Part shown: positions 34,167-50,830 of the stretch, in pieces | Position numbering within the stretch: position 1 is the stretch's first letter | How the letters are laid out: every line of letters begins with the position of its first letter | NCBI RefSeq assembly: GCF_933775445.1 | Contig: NC_065872.1 | Location: 10,168,001 to 10,232,000, forward strand | DNA: 64,000 bases | DNA from: Argentina anserina | Lineage: Eukaryota; Streptophyta; Magnoliopsida; Rosales; Rosaceae | Direction: 5' to 3' | The notes under the pieces: model-generated | The model's input: the letters and a program-made list of their open reading frames with translations, nothing else | Told to the model about the DNA's origin: nothing | Database searches by the model: none | Translations under genes and position numbers: made by a program

Positions 34167-35929
34167 ATTGGATGATCTGGGAAGACTAGGAATATGGAGG
34201 ATCTTTGCCTCTAAGGGGCAAAAATCGAGCCCCCCCCTACAGGCAGATCCAGCTGGCCTCTACCCATCGGGGTGTTGCTGCCACCTCAATTCGGGGGATT
34301 AGCTGGCCTGGAAGCCATGATGCAACCAGACGGAGAGTTCAAAAGACAGGCCCCGACGTTACTGATTTGCTTGAAGCAGGGCACCGCTCAATCAAAATCC
34401 AAACAAACCTGATATGTTGCGATCTGAAACTCAAATCCCACTGCTGCATAGATGCGCTGCTATAAATCCAAATCGAAGCCGATTCAGTTCCCTTGTATGC
34501 GTCGCACGTCACAAGCTTAGAAGAAACCCGGAACCCTACCTCCACACAGTGAAGCAGCAAACTCTCAGCTTCAACACCTCTATATCAAAAAAAAAAAATC
34601 CAGAGGGGCTCTCACCCGACACCTTTAGAAGAGAATGGCGTCGGAAATAACCCTATGCAGGCGAGACACGAAGCCGCCGCTGCCCTTCAACGCAAACCCT
34701 AGGGTTTGGTTTTTGTCCTCTCCGAACTTGACGGAGAGAATATTTTGCCCCCACTAGTGTCAGGATCATTGAGTGTACGTCTACTTGTTTTTTTAATAAA
34801 TGGATGAAATTATAATTACAGGCGACAATTAATGAAATACTAATATAATTGAAGAAGTTATTAGAAGCTCCCTACAAACTGAGTTTGATAGGAAGGATTT
34901 AGGACTTGGCGTATAAAGCTGGTATAAAACTATAAATGTCATTCTCATCTTACTCCAAAGTCATTTCAGGTATCACTGTATAAATATATACTTGGTTGTC
35001 TAATGTGATATTATTAACTCGGTATTTTTATTCTAATGAGATTGGTTCACTACGGAAAATTAACGTTACTTTCATTTTTTCAAGAATCAAAATAGCACTG
35101 GTTTCTGGAGTATAGTTTTAAGTTTTTTTTTTTTAAGGGAAAGGGGTCTCGTATAAATTTAAGTTTTCAATATGAAGAAAAAGAATTGAATGCTCTTGAA
35201 CTATCGTTGTAAACATCTAGTCAGTGCAAGAGCTTCGCTTTACTCTTGTCCAAATTTGTTCTACTATGTCAGACCCAACCATGTGAAATAATTTTCGACC
35301 TCCAATAATTGGTTCAATCTATTGTTTGGTTAACAATTGAGGAACAAGTTTTGCAATGATCTATTGCATAATAGATTAATAGGGAACTAAAATTCTGAAA
35401 TTGCGTAAAAAAACAGCTTAAATTGAAGAAAAAGTTATTACATTGAGCCTCACCGACAAGTCCACACTGATCAAGCCAACAAAATAAAAAAGAGTGGAAT
35501 AACCAACCTCTACAAATGCTTGATTGTTTCCCCCTCTAGCTAGAAGAAACTAAACCATGTTTTAGATTCCATTACAAAGCCAGAAAAGAAGCGGGAAAGA
35601 GGTATTCATTGCCAACATGAACAATCAAACCTCATAAAAAAAGAAGTATAAAACTCTACAGGCCTTGGGGTTCCTCGCTCGTAACAGCTGGTGGGTAAGT
35701 CAACGTGGTAGCAGCAAGTTCACCACGCAAAAAAAAAAAAGGAACAAGAACCTCCAGCAAACACATAGAGAAACCCTCGTGGCAAAACAAGCTTTGGCAA
35801 TGGGTGGATATTGGTCTGAAATTTGGAGGGAGAGACTCACAGGCATACTAGAATAGTCTTTAGAGGTTGGAAAAAAAAAAAGAGAAACTGCAGCTACTTT
35901 GAGAACATATGAACATGCCCCATTGCATG
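34167..35929. other. Intergenic with a GC-richer stretch, no gene recognised
   Basis: From 34200 to 34760 the DNA is less AT-rich and has short open frames, including an ATG at 34635 that opens 40 codons (MASEITLCRRDTKPPLPF) before a stop. It may be a decayed 5' gene end, but no family is recognisable. From 34760 to 35929 I see only AT-rich DNA and the 3' flank of bHLH paralogue B. Confidence 0.35.
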
Positions 35930-37384
35930 TCACATGAACTTCAACAGAGCCACTCTCAAGCTTTTGGCAAGATCCGTCACAGTCATGTTGAACTCATCAT
36001 CCATCTGCAAGAAAATGGTAAACGTATGTCTTACGTACTACACCAGTGATTGGACGTACAGTTGAAGTTAAATGATATTAGTTAATGGCCATGGCCAGAC
36101 TGGCTGAAATAGTAGCAGTGAAGTTATATACCTGAGCAATAATGGTTATGTCTAGAGTGGACTTTCCAAATGCCAAGACACTACTATTAACCACAGATAG
36201 TTGAAAATTTTCTATTTCGCTTAGAATTTTCACCACATATCCTTTCTGGTTCTCGCAATGAATTCGAATCAATACATCCTTCTCTGAAACTCTTGCTTCA
36301 ATCTGTGGGAGTGGTTCATCAGAGCTGCAACCATCAAAGTTCTCGTTACATGAAGAAGTGTCATCGTCAGAAGAGACCAGCTGAGACTTCTTCACGAACA
36401 CCACGGATTCCATGGTTTTTATCTTGGTTTGTTCCTCAAGAACTTTGATACTTTCTTGGAGCTGCTTCACATACTTGATTGCATCTCCAAGAACAGAAGC
36501 TTTGTCCATCTATAACCAAAGATGTCAGTATAGTAGTTTTAATTAGGCAGGATCCAGTATGATCATTTCAATTTACGTGTTAATACAATCAATTGTATTC
36601 CGTGTTCTAAGAGCTTAAGTTTTAAGACCAATATCCTGCAATAATATCCATCCAATATATTATACAAAAAGAAAAGGGCTAGTACCTTTTTTAGGCCAGG
36701 AACAATGGCAGACAGAGCTATGAATCTCTGACTGAGCTTTTCTCTTCTCTTCCTCTCAGCCATTATGTGGTCTTGAGCATGTGAAGGTGTTCTAGTCATT
36801 GAGTAAGGCTTCTTATTAGTCCCATACGCTTGGTTCTCAAACTGCATACATATTTGGGATGGTACCTCATCTTTTGGCTTCAGGGTGGTATCAAAACCAT
36901 TAGGGAACTGCTGATGAGGCTTGGAAGGTGGTGAAGAATTCAAATTTGCGTTCTCGAAAGAAAGAATGTGGGAGGAAGAAGAATTGGAAGAAGGCTTTGG
37001 TGAAAAATGTTCTGTAATACCAGAGTTCCAGCCGTTGGTCTTAACCAGTTTGGCTGGTCTCTCAAAGCTCGTCTGGGAATTAGTCTCGTTGATAGATGAA
37101 CCACCACTTGTAGTGGTATTTTGGGTAGCCAAAGTTGGATAAGAGGAATAACTCTCATTAGAGAAAGATTTCTTGAAATTTCCCCCAAGTGCAGTTGCTA
37201 TGTCCTGTTCTGTGAGCCCTTCATGAATGAAGTTGTAATCATCTAATCCCTGAAAAATCGCAGTACACAGAATAAGCTACAAGAAACTGTGAGCAAGTGA
37301 ATTGCTAGCAAAGACATATTATCGCACCAAATGTTGAAAAAAAATTACCAAATATGAAAACCATTTTGCCGATGATACGTCCAT
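35930..37384 (-). CDS. bHLH transcription factor, bHLH18/19/25/NAI1 type (paralogue B)
   Basis: Four exons: 37349-37384, 36686-37249, 36132-36509, 35930-36004, giving 350 residues from the ATG of MDVSSAKWFSYL. Exon order, phases and the short last exon (MDDEFNMTVTDLAKSL) mirror paralogue A, as does the junction of LSQRFIALSAIVPGLKK with MDKASVLGDAIKYVKQLQ. The basic region (HIMAERKRREK) and the ACT-like tail (MESVVFVKKSQ, IEARVSEKDVLIRIHCE) are intact. The N-terminal halves have diverged strongly while the bHLH domain is nearly identical, so the duplication is old. An upstream exon (37613-37711) could extend the protein in frame; I chose the internal ATG because it gives the same N-terminus as paralogue A. 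Confidence 0.92.
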
Positions 37385-37711
37385 TATGTGACTATGGAAC
37401 AAAGGATCCTGAAAAACAAGAAGTAATGTCAACATACCAGTATTAATGAAAACTGAACATGAGAAACATAATCAGATGTCCAGATCGAATGTCCAAGGTT
37501 GAGATGTGTAACAAAGTCTTTGAATCTCAGATCGAATAAAGGATGAAACCAAAGGTCTTTTTGACACCAAAATCAAATGAAACAAGAGAAATAGGGAGAA
37601 ATAGAAGCTTACCCCCTTTTCCTTAATATTCACAAACTGCTCTACTATTTTTCCAGTTGGCCTAATATGAACTCCAACTGCGTTTTTTATAGTATTTGAA
37701 CATCCTTCCAT
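37385..37711 (-). other. Alternative in-frame upstream exon of bHLH paralogue B
   Basis: Bases 37613-37711 read ATG and 32 further codons (MEGCSNTIKNAVGVHI..) up to a consensus donor GTAAGC. The next acceptor (TTGTTTTTCAG) is at 37409. Joining the two keeps the frame open through DPLFHSHI into MDVSSAKW. It may be a 5' UTR exon that happens to be open, or a real 41-residue N-terminal extension. Paralogue A has no matching stretch that I can see. Confidence 0.35.
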
Positions 37712-40700
37712 GATTGGTTTTCTAATTCTGAATCCGAATTAAAATTTTACTTGTTTATTCTGGAGAATCATTATTTAAAAGATAAGTAGGGTTAGCTTGT
37801 CTGTCACATAACATAGTCGTTGATGTGAGGTGAAATCATACGGGCAGGATAAGTAAATTGACAACTTGATCTGTGAAGAGATTGACAGATTTTAGAAATG
37901 ACAAAAGAAACATTATATTGTCTATTCCCATAACTTTGCCAACCAAATTCTCAATATAAAAATTGAAGTTCTACTACTTGAATTGTTTACTCTGGCCAAT
38001 GAATCTCTATGAATTTTCTGACAAAGAAATACAGCTAATTTTAATGATTACATGCTGATGAGTAATCATGGGTCGATATCAAATTTATTTACTGGATTTC
38101 CTTTTGATTGGGTTTCATAGACCAGGGGCGGTTGTACTGCTGTCTGTTTCCTTTTGTTTTGGCCTTGTAGTATTGTCCTCCTTACTCTGGTTTCATGACA
38201 GCAGAAGAATTTCAACCGACCAAAGCAAGTAATAAAACTATTTAAGTATTGGTTGAAGAGATTGTTCATAGTTCTATGATACAGAAAGGCCACCAGAGTG
38301 AAAGCTAAAGTTACTGGTTGAATCTACTTTCATGTACTTAAAATCTGTGATACTTTGCTATTTGGTTTGCTTGGAGTTGTGATGAAGTACTTGTGGAAGA
38401 TGAGGGGAGGTAATAAAATTCTGGAACGGAATTGTTCATGCCATCCTACAATCATTAGATGAAATTACTTCTGCTTTTAAATTTAAGTGAATATTAAATT
38501 TCCTATGCCCATGAGGTTTGGCCCTCTTCTTCTCTTTGATTCTGTAGCCTTATTTTGATAAAAAGAAAGAGTGCTTGAGATTAAATTTAACTTTTACAGG
38601 ATTTAAAAATATGCCCATTCAGAAGTTATTACTAGAGAGATGTTAAGGTTATATGGTCAAAGATTGATTCTTCACCAAGTGATGGCAAAAGATATTGAAT
38701 CAATCACACTCTTCGGTGTAGCTAAATTTTTGGCCTAAACTCTCTGTGATTCTGATGGATAGCTTCAGATTGCGACAGTCTGCGTATCATTCTTATGCAG
38801 ATTTTCAAAATATATTTTCTCAAATGTGCAAGGGATTTCTTCTTCTTTTTGGTGAAGAACACATCAAAGGGATTAGTTTACTGTGCTATATTCCTATGCT
38901 GTAAAGCTGCATGTGCCTGCTATTATATGGTGGTGCATACATTTTCCTTCTGAGTCATACTAACCTACATTATATCTGTACAAACTAGCTAGCTCCAACT
39001 CTCAATAAATATGGCAAGGATGAACAACCCCTGAAGAATTAGTTCACTAGATTTTCACTGTGATTAAGCTACTGAAATAAAAAATTTCGATCAGAAAGCT
39101 AGTTTGAACTCCAAAAACCAAAGGTACAGAGAACAGATCAACAATGCATATCAGAATAGTAAACAAATACTAAATGGAGACTTGATCAAGTATATCCTAA
39201 TATATATTCCCTCAATTTGTCATAGTTATGATCCTAGCTAATGCAATAATAATAAAATTGATCTTGTCCATGATCATTGGACTCATTTTAAATGTGCTAT
39301 ACCACCCAATGCTCATCTGATGGTCAAACAAACTTCCGAATAACGACAAAGGAAAGTCTCCGGTCATCGTTATCAACCAGCAAAGCAATACTCACCAAGA
39401 AAGAAGTACAAACCAAGGGTTTTTGGTGAAACTTAGAAACGAAAATTTGATGCTCATTTTAACATGTGCAGGTGATACGCAATTCTGAAGTGTTCTTTAT
39501 TCAGGTGGATACAAAAGGTTCCCCATTCAATGACCACGTCACTGAAATTAGGAACATGATTAGTGTGTACTTAAATTAATTGTGTATTTAGATGTGATGA
39601 TCAAGATTGGTTATTCAGATCCGTATCTTTGGTTTAAGTATAAACTAGAAAGTTGGTAATGGCTTGATTCCCACACGAATGGGGCACCGTGGTTTTGGTT
39701 GTTTTAAGGTCACGTTGAAGAATTCCCGGGACAATCTGGCAAAACCACATAAAGAATAGGAGGATATGGAAGCAAGCAAGTCCAAGTTTGTCTTTGTCCG
39801 GTGAGTTGAGATCAGTAATGGGTTTTAAAAGTTTTATTTGGTAAGCAATTTGTATGTAATGTGCTGTTTAGATTTTCCATATCCCATTCCACACCAGGTC
39901 TAGGTAGAGTACGGTATCGCCATCTATCTACATTCTACAGATGAATTCTCCAGATGCAGATGACATCCAGTTCAAGATGTGAGAGAAAGCTCTAACGCTT
40001 CTCTGGCATCCCCTACCAAAATCCGATAGGAGAATCACATTTTATCTTCCTGCATTCGGTTTTCCTTCTTCCGACAGTCGATTCAAGCACCTGATCTTTT
40101 CTGTTCCACTCATTATTTCGTTTTGCAATACAAAATTTTCATTGTGATTAATTCAACAAATAGGAGTCAATGAATGATAAGAGTAATTCCAAAGCAGCAT
40201 AAAGAGGCCAAGGCTAGGTTAGGTACCTGGTTTCCTTCAGTAAACTGATCTATGGGTACATATGCACATCATCTTGTAAGCATCAGAGACTAAAGATCAT
40301 TCAAGTCAGATCTTTGAAGATGATGGGTAAACTGTAGGACAGAAAAATTCAAAAACCAGGACTACGCACGAATTTCATACCGCACGATCTTTCTCCTTGA
40401 GTGAGCCAGCAGACCAAACACTCTTCAGTATTCTTTAGATTTCACACCTACTATTCTGTCAAACTTTTATACACAAACATAAGATATACAAAATAGTGCA
40501 CAACCTAATTTACCACTTTGTTATGACAGATAAATAAATATAGTTTACCATACATCAAGGCAAATAGCCAAATAGGGTTATGTGAGCATTTGAGCTTCAT
40601 AGCTCCTAATCCACCACAGAGCACCAGACACATCAAACCAAAATAAAACAGAATGGCTTAATAATTCAGAGGATCAAGTTTAAAAACTGATAACTTAAAA

Positions 40701-40900
40701 AATGCAATCTTCAAAAATACAACCAGGTAGTTACTGAACTAAGTTAGAAGGTAAGAAACTAATAGCAATGGCCTTTGCAGGGACACGGTCTGTTTATACA
40801 ACAATCTATCTGACTATCTTCGACCACTACTCAACTTTCAGGCCAAGTACGGCTTGACTTTCCTTGAGACTTGCAAACATTTACAGCACACTGAAATTGA
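37712..40900. other. Intergenic, no gene recognised
   Basis: Upstream region of bHLH paralogue B and downstream region of the WDR5-like gene. AT-rich, with no exon-like stretch carrying a recognisable motif and no clear repeat. Confidence 0.5.
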
Positions 40901-44430
<3,530 letters not shown>

Positions 44431-47400
44431 TTACCTACTGACTGGATATGAAGTCTGCGAACCTTGAGGATTTTGATCAAGATTACCAAACAAACTAGGC
44501 CTGCCAGCGATCCAGTGCTCACTACTTCTCCTCATCCTCATAAATGCTGAAGGGGAATGGTCATGAGACATTAAGTAGAAGGAGCGCTCCTCCCTGCAAA
44601 AAGACTGAGCCATATCTGAATGTCCCTGGGGGGATGACCTCGAACCGAAGTCTTGAGTTTGCTGAAAGATACAAGATGATCTAGAATACAACTGCCCCAT
44701 GCCAGGAGAATGACCAAAAGCAGTATGTCTGCTGCCATGACCTAAATCTGGGGACTGCTCTCTTGCAGAAGGACCAAGGGGAGTTGTGGCTCCATCTTCT
44801 ATTGTGATTCCCTGCTTACCAGCAAGATCCAAGACCTGCCTTTCATCAAGTCCTAACCCCATCAGCAAGTCCCACATGATTTTCAGTGTTTCCCGTTGGT
44901 TGTTAATGAATTGATCCCTCACTGCCATTTCCAATTGAAGCTCCGCATTAGCCATTCCCTATGGGTAATAAAGCAAAACTATCAGTGTAAATAAAATCCA
45001 TAGCATATATCTGAATCCTACATTGAGCCTTTAGAAATCTAGGTTTGGTAAACCAAAACTCATAGGATAACCACTATTTTTTTTTTTTTTGCATTTGTAT
45101 CCAAATATCTGTATAACACATTCAACCATCATCTTCCTTGAGATTTACAACTTTTTGTATTAAATAGAAAACATTTGCTTCCAATTTACTTTGCCAGGTC
45201 AAAAAAGAGTCTATTCAGCATTGGTTTAGTATTGACTCACCAATAGCCTGTGTTGGCTAAGGATGCGCAAGTAAGTTTTGTTGCCATTGTTACTGATGGC
45301 TTCCTCAATCATATGTTGGAGTTGAAATCTATGCTTCTCATTTGCTTCAATTTCCTGTAAATATGGTGTTGTAATGAGATTAGAAGGCAACTATTGTTGT
45401 AATGTTTATGAGTCTAAGTAGAAACAGAGATATTACTGTCTGGTAATTGACACCCGCTTCATCATTGTCACGAATGTTATCTAAAATGACTTGCTGTCTT
45501 GCTCTCAAAGCGCCTACAACTTCTCCATCTTTTCCAAGAGTCTGAGATACAGAATAAATATCCAGCAATTAGCTATTGTTATTGTTGTTGTTGTTTTTTT
45601 CATCATGTTTTTTGTTTAGATGAATGATGATCCATCATTAATTTTTTTTTTCTTTTCTGCCGTCCTTTTGACAAACCCAGTCCTTACAAAGCAAGTGGTA
45701 AGAAGGGAAAAAGAGTAATACTAGATCTCAGTCCTCCAAATTATGTCTTCTGAGGAATATAACCCAAGTTTTTTGTTAGAAGTATCAAAAGGTGAGGAGG
45801 ACTCTAGGTGATAAAAATTGTAGGATAAAGTTTATTCATATGGTAACATTATAAGTGAGACATTCTGACCTGTTGTTTTGCTATTGCATCGTCAAGCTGT
45901 TGTAGTTCAGTGTGGTTACGACGGTTGGTTTCCTCGAGCTCAAATGATGCCTTCTGTAGGTTTATTCTTTCCTGAACATTTTCACTGGTTTCATGGCTCA
46001 AAATATTTAACCAAGAAAGCTCATCGTCTGCAGCCTTCTCAACTGGTTTGACACTTAGTTGTGTTTCCTTTTCAGCTAGTTCTTTTTTCAAACGGCCAAC
46101 CTCAATCTGAAATGTAAAATATGTCATCCCTCACCAAAAATAGAATCATAAATAAATTTCAACAGATAAATATAATTGAACTGCTTGCCTGAAGGCTGTC
46201 AATCATTTGTTGGTAGTCTGATACATGTGTATCAACAGTGCCAATGTTTTTCTACAAGGAAATGAAACTTATATCATTGTCTGTATAACAAATATAAGTC
46301 TTACACATAAGAAAAAGAAGCTTTCTAACTAACTGCTGCAAATGTACAGAAACCCATTGGGAAGTAACATACTACCAGTATCATGTGCAATACAAGTAGA
46401 AGCTGATCCAGTGTCACTTATAAGAGAAATTATTAGTTGATTATGAAATGAGACAAGAATAGCATGATAGTTCATTTAAGCTATGATAGAATGAGAACCA
46501 ACTATAAATAGTTCAACTGGTACATTATTTAAAAGGTTCAAACCACTGAAAGCTGCAAATAAGTTCCAAAATGGTGTATTATAGACTGAAGTTAGATATG
46601 TCTATGTATAATGTCTCTCACCTGGATGTGTGTCTTTATCTCCTTTGCTCGATCAGCATACTTCAAAGTATTCACGGTATGATGATATTGATTGTCAACA
46701 GGGGATACAGTAGCAACCATGACTGTCTGCGAATTACCACTCAGACCATCTTTGAGTATTCGTGTCAATTTGCTGTAAAAGAGTCACATTAACTATTGTT
46801 GCTCGGAAGGCAGCAATAAAAATGGAAAGTAATAACCATCAAGTACCTAACTTTTCAGAAGAACTATTAAATACCTGTTGCGATATGGAACGTAAGCAAG
46901 ACCCTTCTTTTGCTGTTTCCCCAGAGCATTTATGCAGTTTGCTAAGGCAAGAAGTGAACGGTTAATATTGGCGCCATCCCTTAACTTTTGGCCTCCATTA
47001 TTTGTTTCAGAAGCTCGTTCACTGCCAGCGAGATCCACAAGAGCGAGTTTGCCTCGCATGATTTGATTCCGGTATTTATTTTTCTGTTTTCTTTTAATTT
47101 TTATTTCTAGCACTGCATGTGACCTATGGAGAGATAACTATGTAAGAATGTGACTGCATCAAAATTTTCAAATTTAACGTGGTATTGATGATGACTAGAG
47201 ATAAAACAATTAAAAAATGTTCGATTAGTACTAGTAATAGCACCAATTACTTTAGATTGTTTTGTTACTCATTCTGTGAAATGCGAATCTAGTGGTAGAA
47301 ATTCTTACCATTTGAAAACAAACTGCAGACCAGAATAATCTTTGCTATCTGATGAGCACATTCACGACTCAAGTAGCCGCTGTACTATTCAGAAGAGGTA

Positions 47401-49124
47401 TACATGTGAAAGCCCAAATACCTATCTAGAGAATGATTCAAATAACCTTTTGAACAGGCACTGAGGCACTTTAACCTAAAACCTCTACATCTCTTAGCAT
47501 TCAAGTGAAAGTAGGCTCTGTGGTATAAACTTTTTTTTTTTTATAAAGGAACAACACTAGTTGCATGTTCAAGTATTTAAAGAATTACTGAAGAATTCAG
47601 CCTACCTGGATGATGTTGCATTAGCCTCCGTGCTTTCAGTTTTCCGTCGGCTATTCCCCATGTTTAAGAGTTCAAGGATCTTATCAGCTGACTGAACCTG
47701 AATTGGTGGCACATGTCATAAAAGATCAGTAAAAGTTCTGCCACAGTACAGTCATAGTAGCACATTGAAATAATAAATATTTTGCTTCATGTGATATAAA
47801 AACTAACATATTTTAAGAAAACCTATGGCAGAATGGTAGATTGACAATAGTTATGGGCTTATGGCAGTCAAATGAGATGTAAGTAAGTGGCCAAGTGTGA
47901 ACCTTTATACACCTCAGGCCAGCAACAATGATTCCTTGCACCGGATCCTCTCTGAGTTCCAAATGGCCGGATGACTTTTCAAGCAAATCGTAGATAACCT
48001 ATATTTGATAAGATTAGACTATTACACAACTTTCTAAAAGAATATACGTAAAGCTTAATAAATTCGATTGCGTGACCCACTTCATTATAGACTTCAAGAT
48101 AGGAACAGGTAACTTCATATTCATCAGCGCACTTGTCCTTCTTTATTAGATCAAATATTGTATGCAAACTGAGAACCATGAGTCCAGGATCACTTTGTGT
48201 CCCCACCATAGTATATGTTTTACCACTGGAGACAGAAACAGAAACAGAAACAGAAAGATGTAAGACATTATCGAATACATCAAACAAGTCACTGACGATG
48301 CAAATGACAAAAAGCACGGTGAAATCACAAACTCCAACAAATTGCTTAAAATTTGGACATCAAACCTCAGAACACAGACGAATATCCCCAATCAGCAATA
48401 TTAGTAAAACAACAATGAACAGTTATTTGAGCCAAGTTGGTGAATTAAGTAGCATCACAGATCATACAGAGAGCATAAGAAAGAAAACAAAACGCAATAA
48501 TACAACTTCTTAGTACCTTCCGGTAGAACCATACGCAAACACAGTGGCATTCAGACCATGAACAACCCCTGAGACCACCGACGATATGCATTTGGTATAG
48601 ACATCCTGCATATACACATACAAAACACAGTTGAAAACTACTACAACAAACCAAAATCAACAACGAGTTTGGAGAAATCAATATACCAAATTAGTACACT
48701 CAGCATCAAACGCATGATCGAAACAATACTTCTTCTCCTTGGTCCGATTCTGTATCCTCTCCAGGTAGTCCTTGGACAGATCAGGATCCAAAACAAGCAC
48801 CTCCTACACCCTCAAAATCCAATCCACACATCACAAAACTCCACAAATCGCAACCGAAAAAGCTCGAAAAACCACAAACCTTATTGTCAATCACTTTAAC
48901 AATGTCGCGGCCGAGTCCTCTCTCCCTGAACGGCCTGCATTTCACCGCAACCTGCACCAAAACACAGCCACAGCATCAATCTACTGAACCAAAACCAATT
49001 CAAAGCCAAACGATTCGAACCAGAAGCTTTTCTTTCAGTTTTGACAAAAATAGAAACGAAAATTGAAATCACTGACCGTTAGAGTTGTGGCCTTCTTCGC
49101 CGCCGGAGCTCTAATGCTCGGCAT
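44431..49124 (-). CDS. KIN8A: Kinesin-8 motor protein, KIN-8A type
   Basis: A many-exon gene from ATG at 49124 (exon 1 49077-49124, [16 protein letters not shown]; exon 2 48880-48951) to TGA-side exon 44431-44955. The motor domain spans about residues 15-350. The P-loop GSTGSGKTYT (near residue 105) is split by an intron, switch I is NATSSRSHAV and switch II is [10 protein letters not shown]. The plus-end words [32 protein letters not shown] and [16 protein letters not shown] are all readable. Coiled-coil segments follow ([35 protein letters not shown]), then a serine-rich tail. Kinesin-8 motors walk to microtubule plus ends and regulate their length. The N-terminus and tail blocks match Arabidopsis KIN-8A (At3g49650) as I remember it. 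All exons examined stay in frame. Confidence 0.9.
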
Positions 49125-49439
49125 GGTTGATCAACATCGATTTTTGCCAGCACCGGCCACCAAAACGAGCCAAAACCTAATCCTAAACCTTGGCCAAAGT
49201 GAAGCCGGAAGGAGTTGAAATGCGGCCGGTTTCAGAATCAGGAGGTTAAAAAGGTCATTTGCGCTTCGGCTCCTTGGTGCATTCAAAGCGCGACCTGGAC
49301 CAGAATCCGAGCGTGAATCAAGAGAAACCGTAGCGAACGATTCAACGACGCGTTGAGAGGAAGAGGAAGAGACAAAGGAAGTCTTCAGTGGGGCAAAGAT
49401 TCGGTGCTTCGCCGGCGTAATAGGACAGTGGTGAGCTCA

Positions 49440-49461
49440 GAGAGAGAGAGAGAGAGAGAGC
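49440..49461. repeat. GA microsatellite in the KIN-8A 5' region
   Basis: About ten GA units some 315 bases upstream of the start codon, in or near the 5' UTR. On the sense strand this is a CT tract, a common feature of plant 5' leaders. Confidence 0.8.
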
Positions 49462-50623
49462 ACTCTGGTTTAAAGTTTATTGTAATATAAAATGGGGGAA
49501 GCTACGTGGGGCCCAGCTGGGGAGGTGGTTTACGGAATTAACGCGGGGAGTGAGAAACGGGGGTGGGGAAGAGCCGTTGGATTTTGATGATTAGGATGAT
49601 GATCTAAGGAGTGTTCTCGGTGGCCTTTTTTGGTTAGGAAATGATGATGATGATGATGATGATTAGGAAAGTGGTGTGTTTGGGTCGTTTGTGGGTTGAA
49701 AATGGGGGATGGCTACCTTGTGTTGAGCATGTGGCGTACAGGAATGGGAAGTGGGAAAGTGTATTGCCTTGCATACCTCTTCTACGTGACCAAAATGGAG
49801 AAGTTCGATAAGAATCGAATTCAACTCATGTTCGGCTCGTTTTCTATATCATCAAAAAAATAGTGAGACGTTCATTTTGTTAGCAAGAAACAATATATTA
49901 AGGACGTAGTGGATAATACCTGACTAGTTGAAGCAGTCAGGATGAAACTTTGCTTATGAATTTAGAATTTAGATTTAATGCGAGTCGAACATAAACATCT
50001 CACTGTTTGGCTGGACTCGATTTATTACTACCTTGCTCGCAACCACAAAGTACGGGTGAGCTTTCGTTGTCGAGTGGGGTTTCCATCAAGCCAAATATAT
50101 AGTAAAATTATTGTTGGTCGTTAGTGCATTGCATGTATCATGTATGGGTTTGGCATTTAAAATGGGTTGAGCAGAACTGAGTACACAAAATAGTGTTGCA
50201 GAGATTTGATTCTTTTTATTTTCTATTAATTGCTGGAGTTTCAGTAGCCTATGATTAGTATATAGTACTTATTAGGTACCGAGGAGGAATCAATTAAATT
50301 GAAATTGGATGTCTTCGACCCTAATATGTCAGGAACACGGCAGCTGGATCTGTTGAGAAGTTTCTTCATGGTCTGTTCTTGTTTTATATATGCAGGTTCT
50401 TTTTTGGAACTAAATGCAAATACCAACAAGAACAGTATTCAAATCTTGGATTATCTAGCTTCTTTCTTTCAAATTGCTCCAGTTTCCTGCCGACGATCAT
50501 CCTTTTGTGTTTGATAAGACAGCAATTACGGTATGAAGATTTTATTTCCGGATTTAAACAAGCAAATCAATCCAGCAATCCTTATTGAACAAAAAATAAA
50601 CAAGGCGCATTATATGATATTTA

Positions 50624-50677
50624 TTAAATTATTAAGCGCCGTGAAAATTTACTAAATTATTAAGCGCCGTGAAAATG
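50624..50677. repeat. Tandem duplication, 29-base unit, two copies
   Basis: TAAATTATTAAGCGCCGTGA followed by AAAT occurs at 50624 and again at 50653. Confidence 0.9.
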
Positions 50678-50762
50678 GTATTGTTTATAAGAATTTTTAG
50701 TTTATTTACAGTTTTGTCATTCAACGCGATTTAGTTTTAGTTGACGCTTTTTTATTTTGCTA

Positions 50763-50830
50763 GCTGTGTTGTTTTTTTTTTTTGAACAAGGCTGTGTTGT
50801 TTTTTTTTTTTGAACAAGGCTGTGTTGTTT
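50763..50830. repeat. Tandem duplication, 28-base unit with T-run
   Basis: GCTGTGTTG, a run of T, then TTGAACAAG occurs twice (50763, 50791) with a third partial copy at 50819. Confidence 0.9.
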
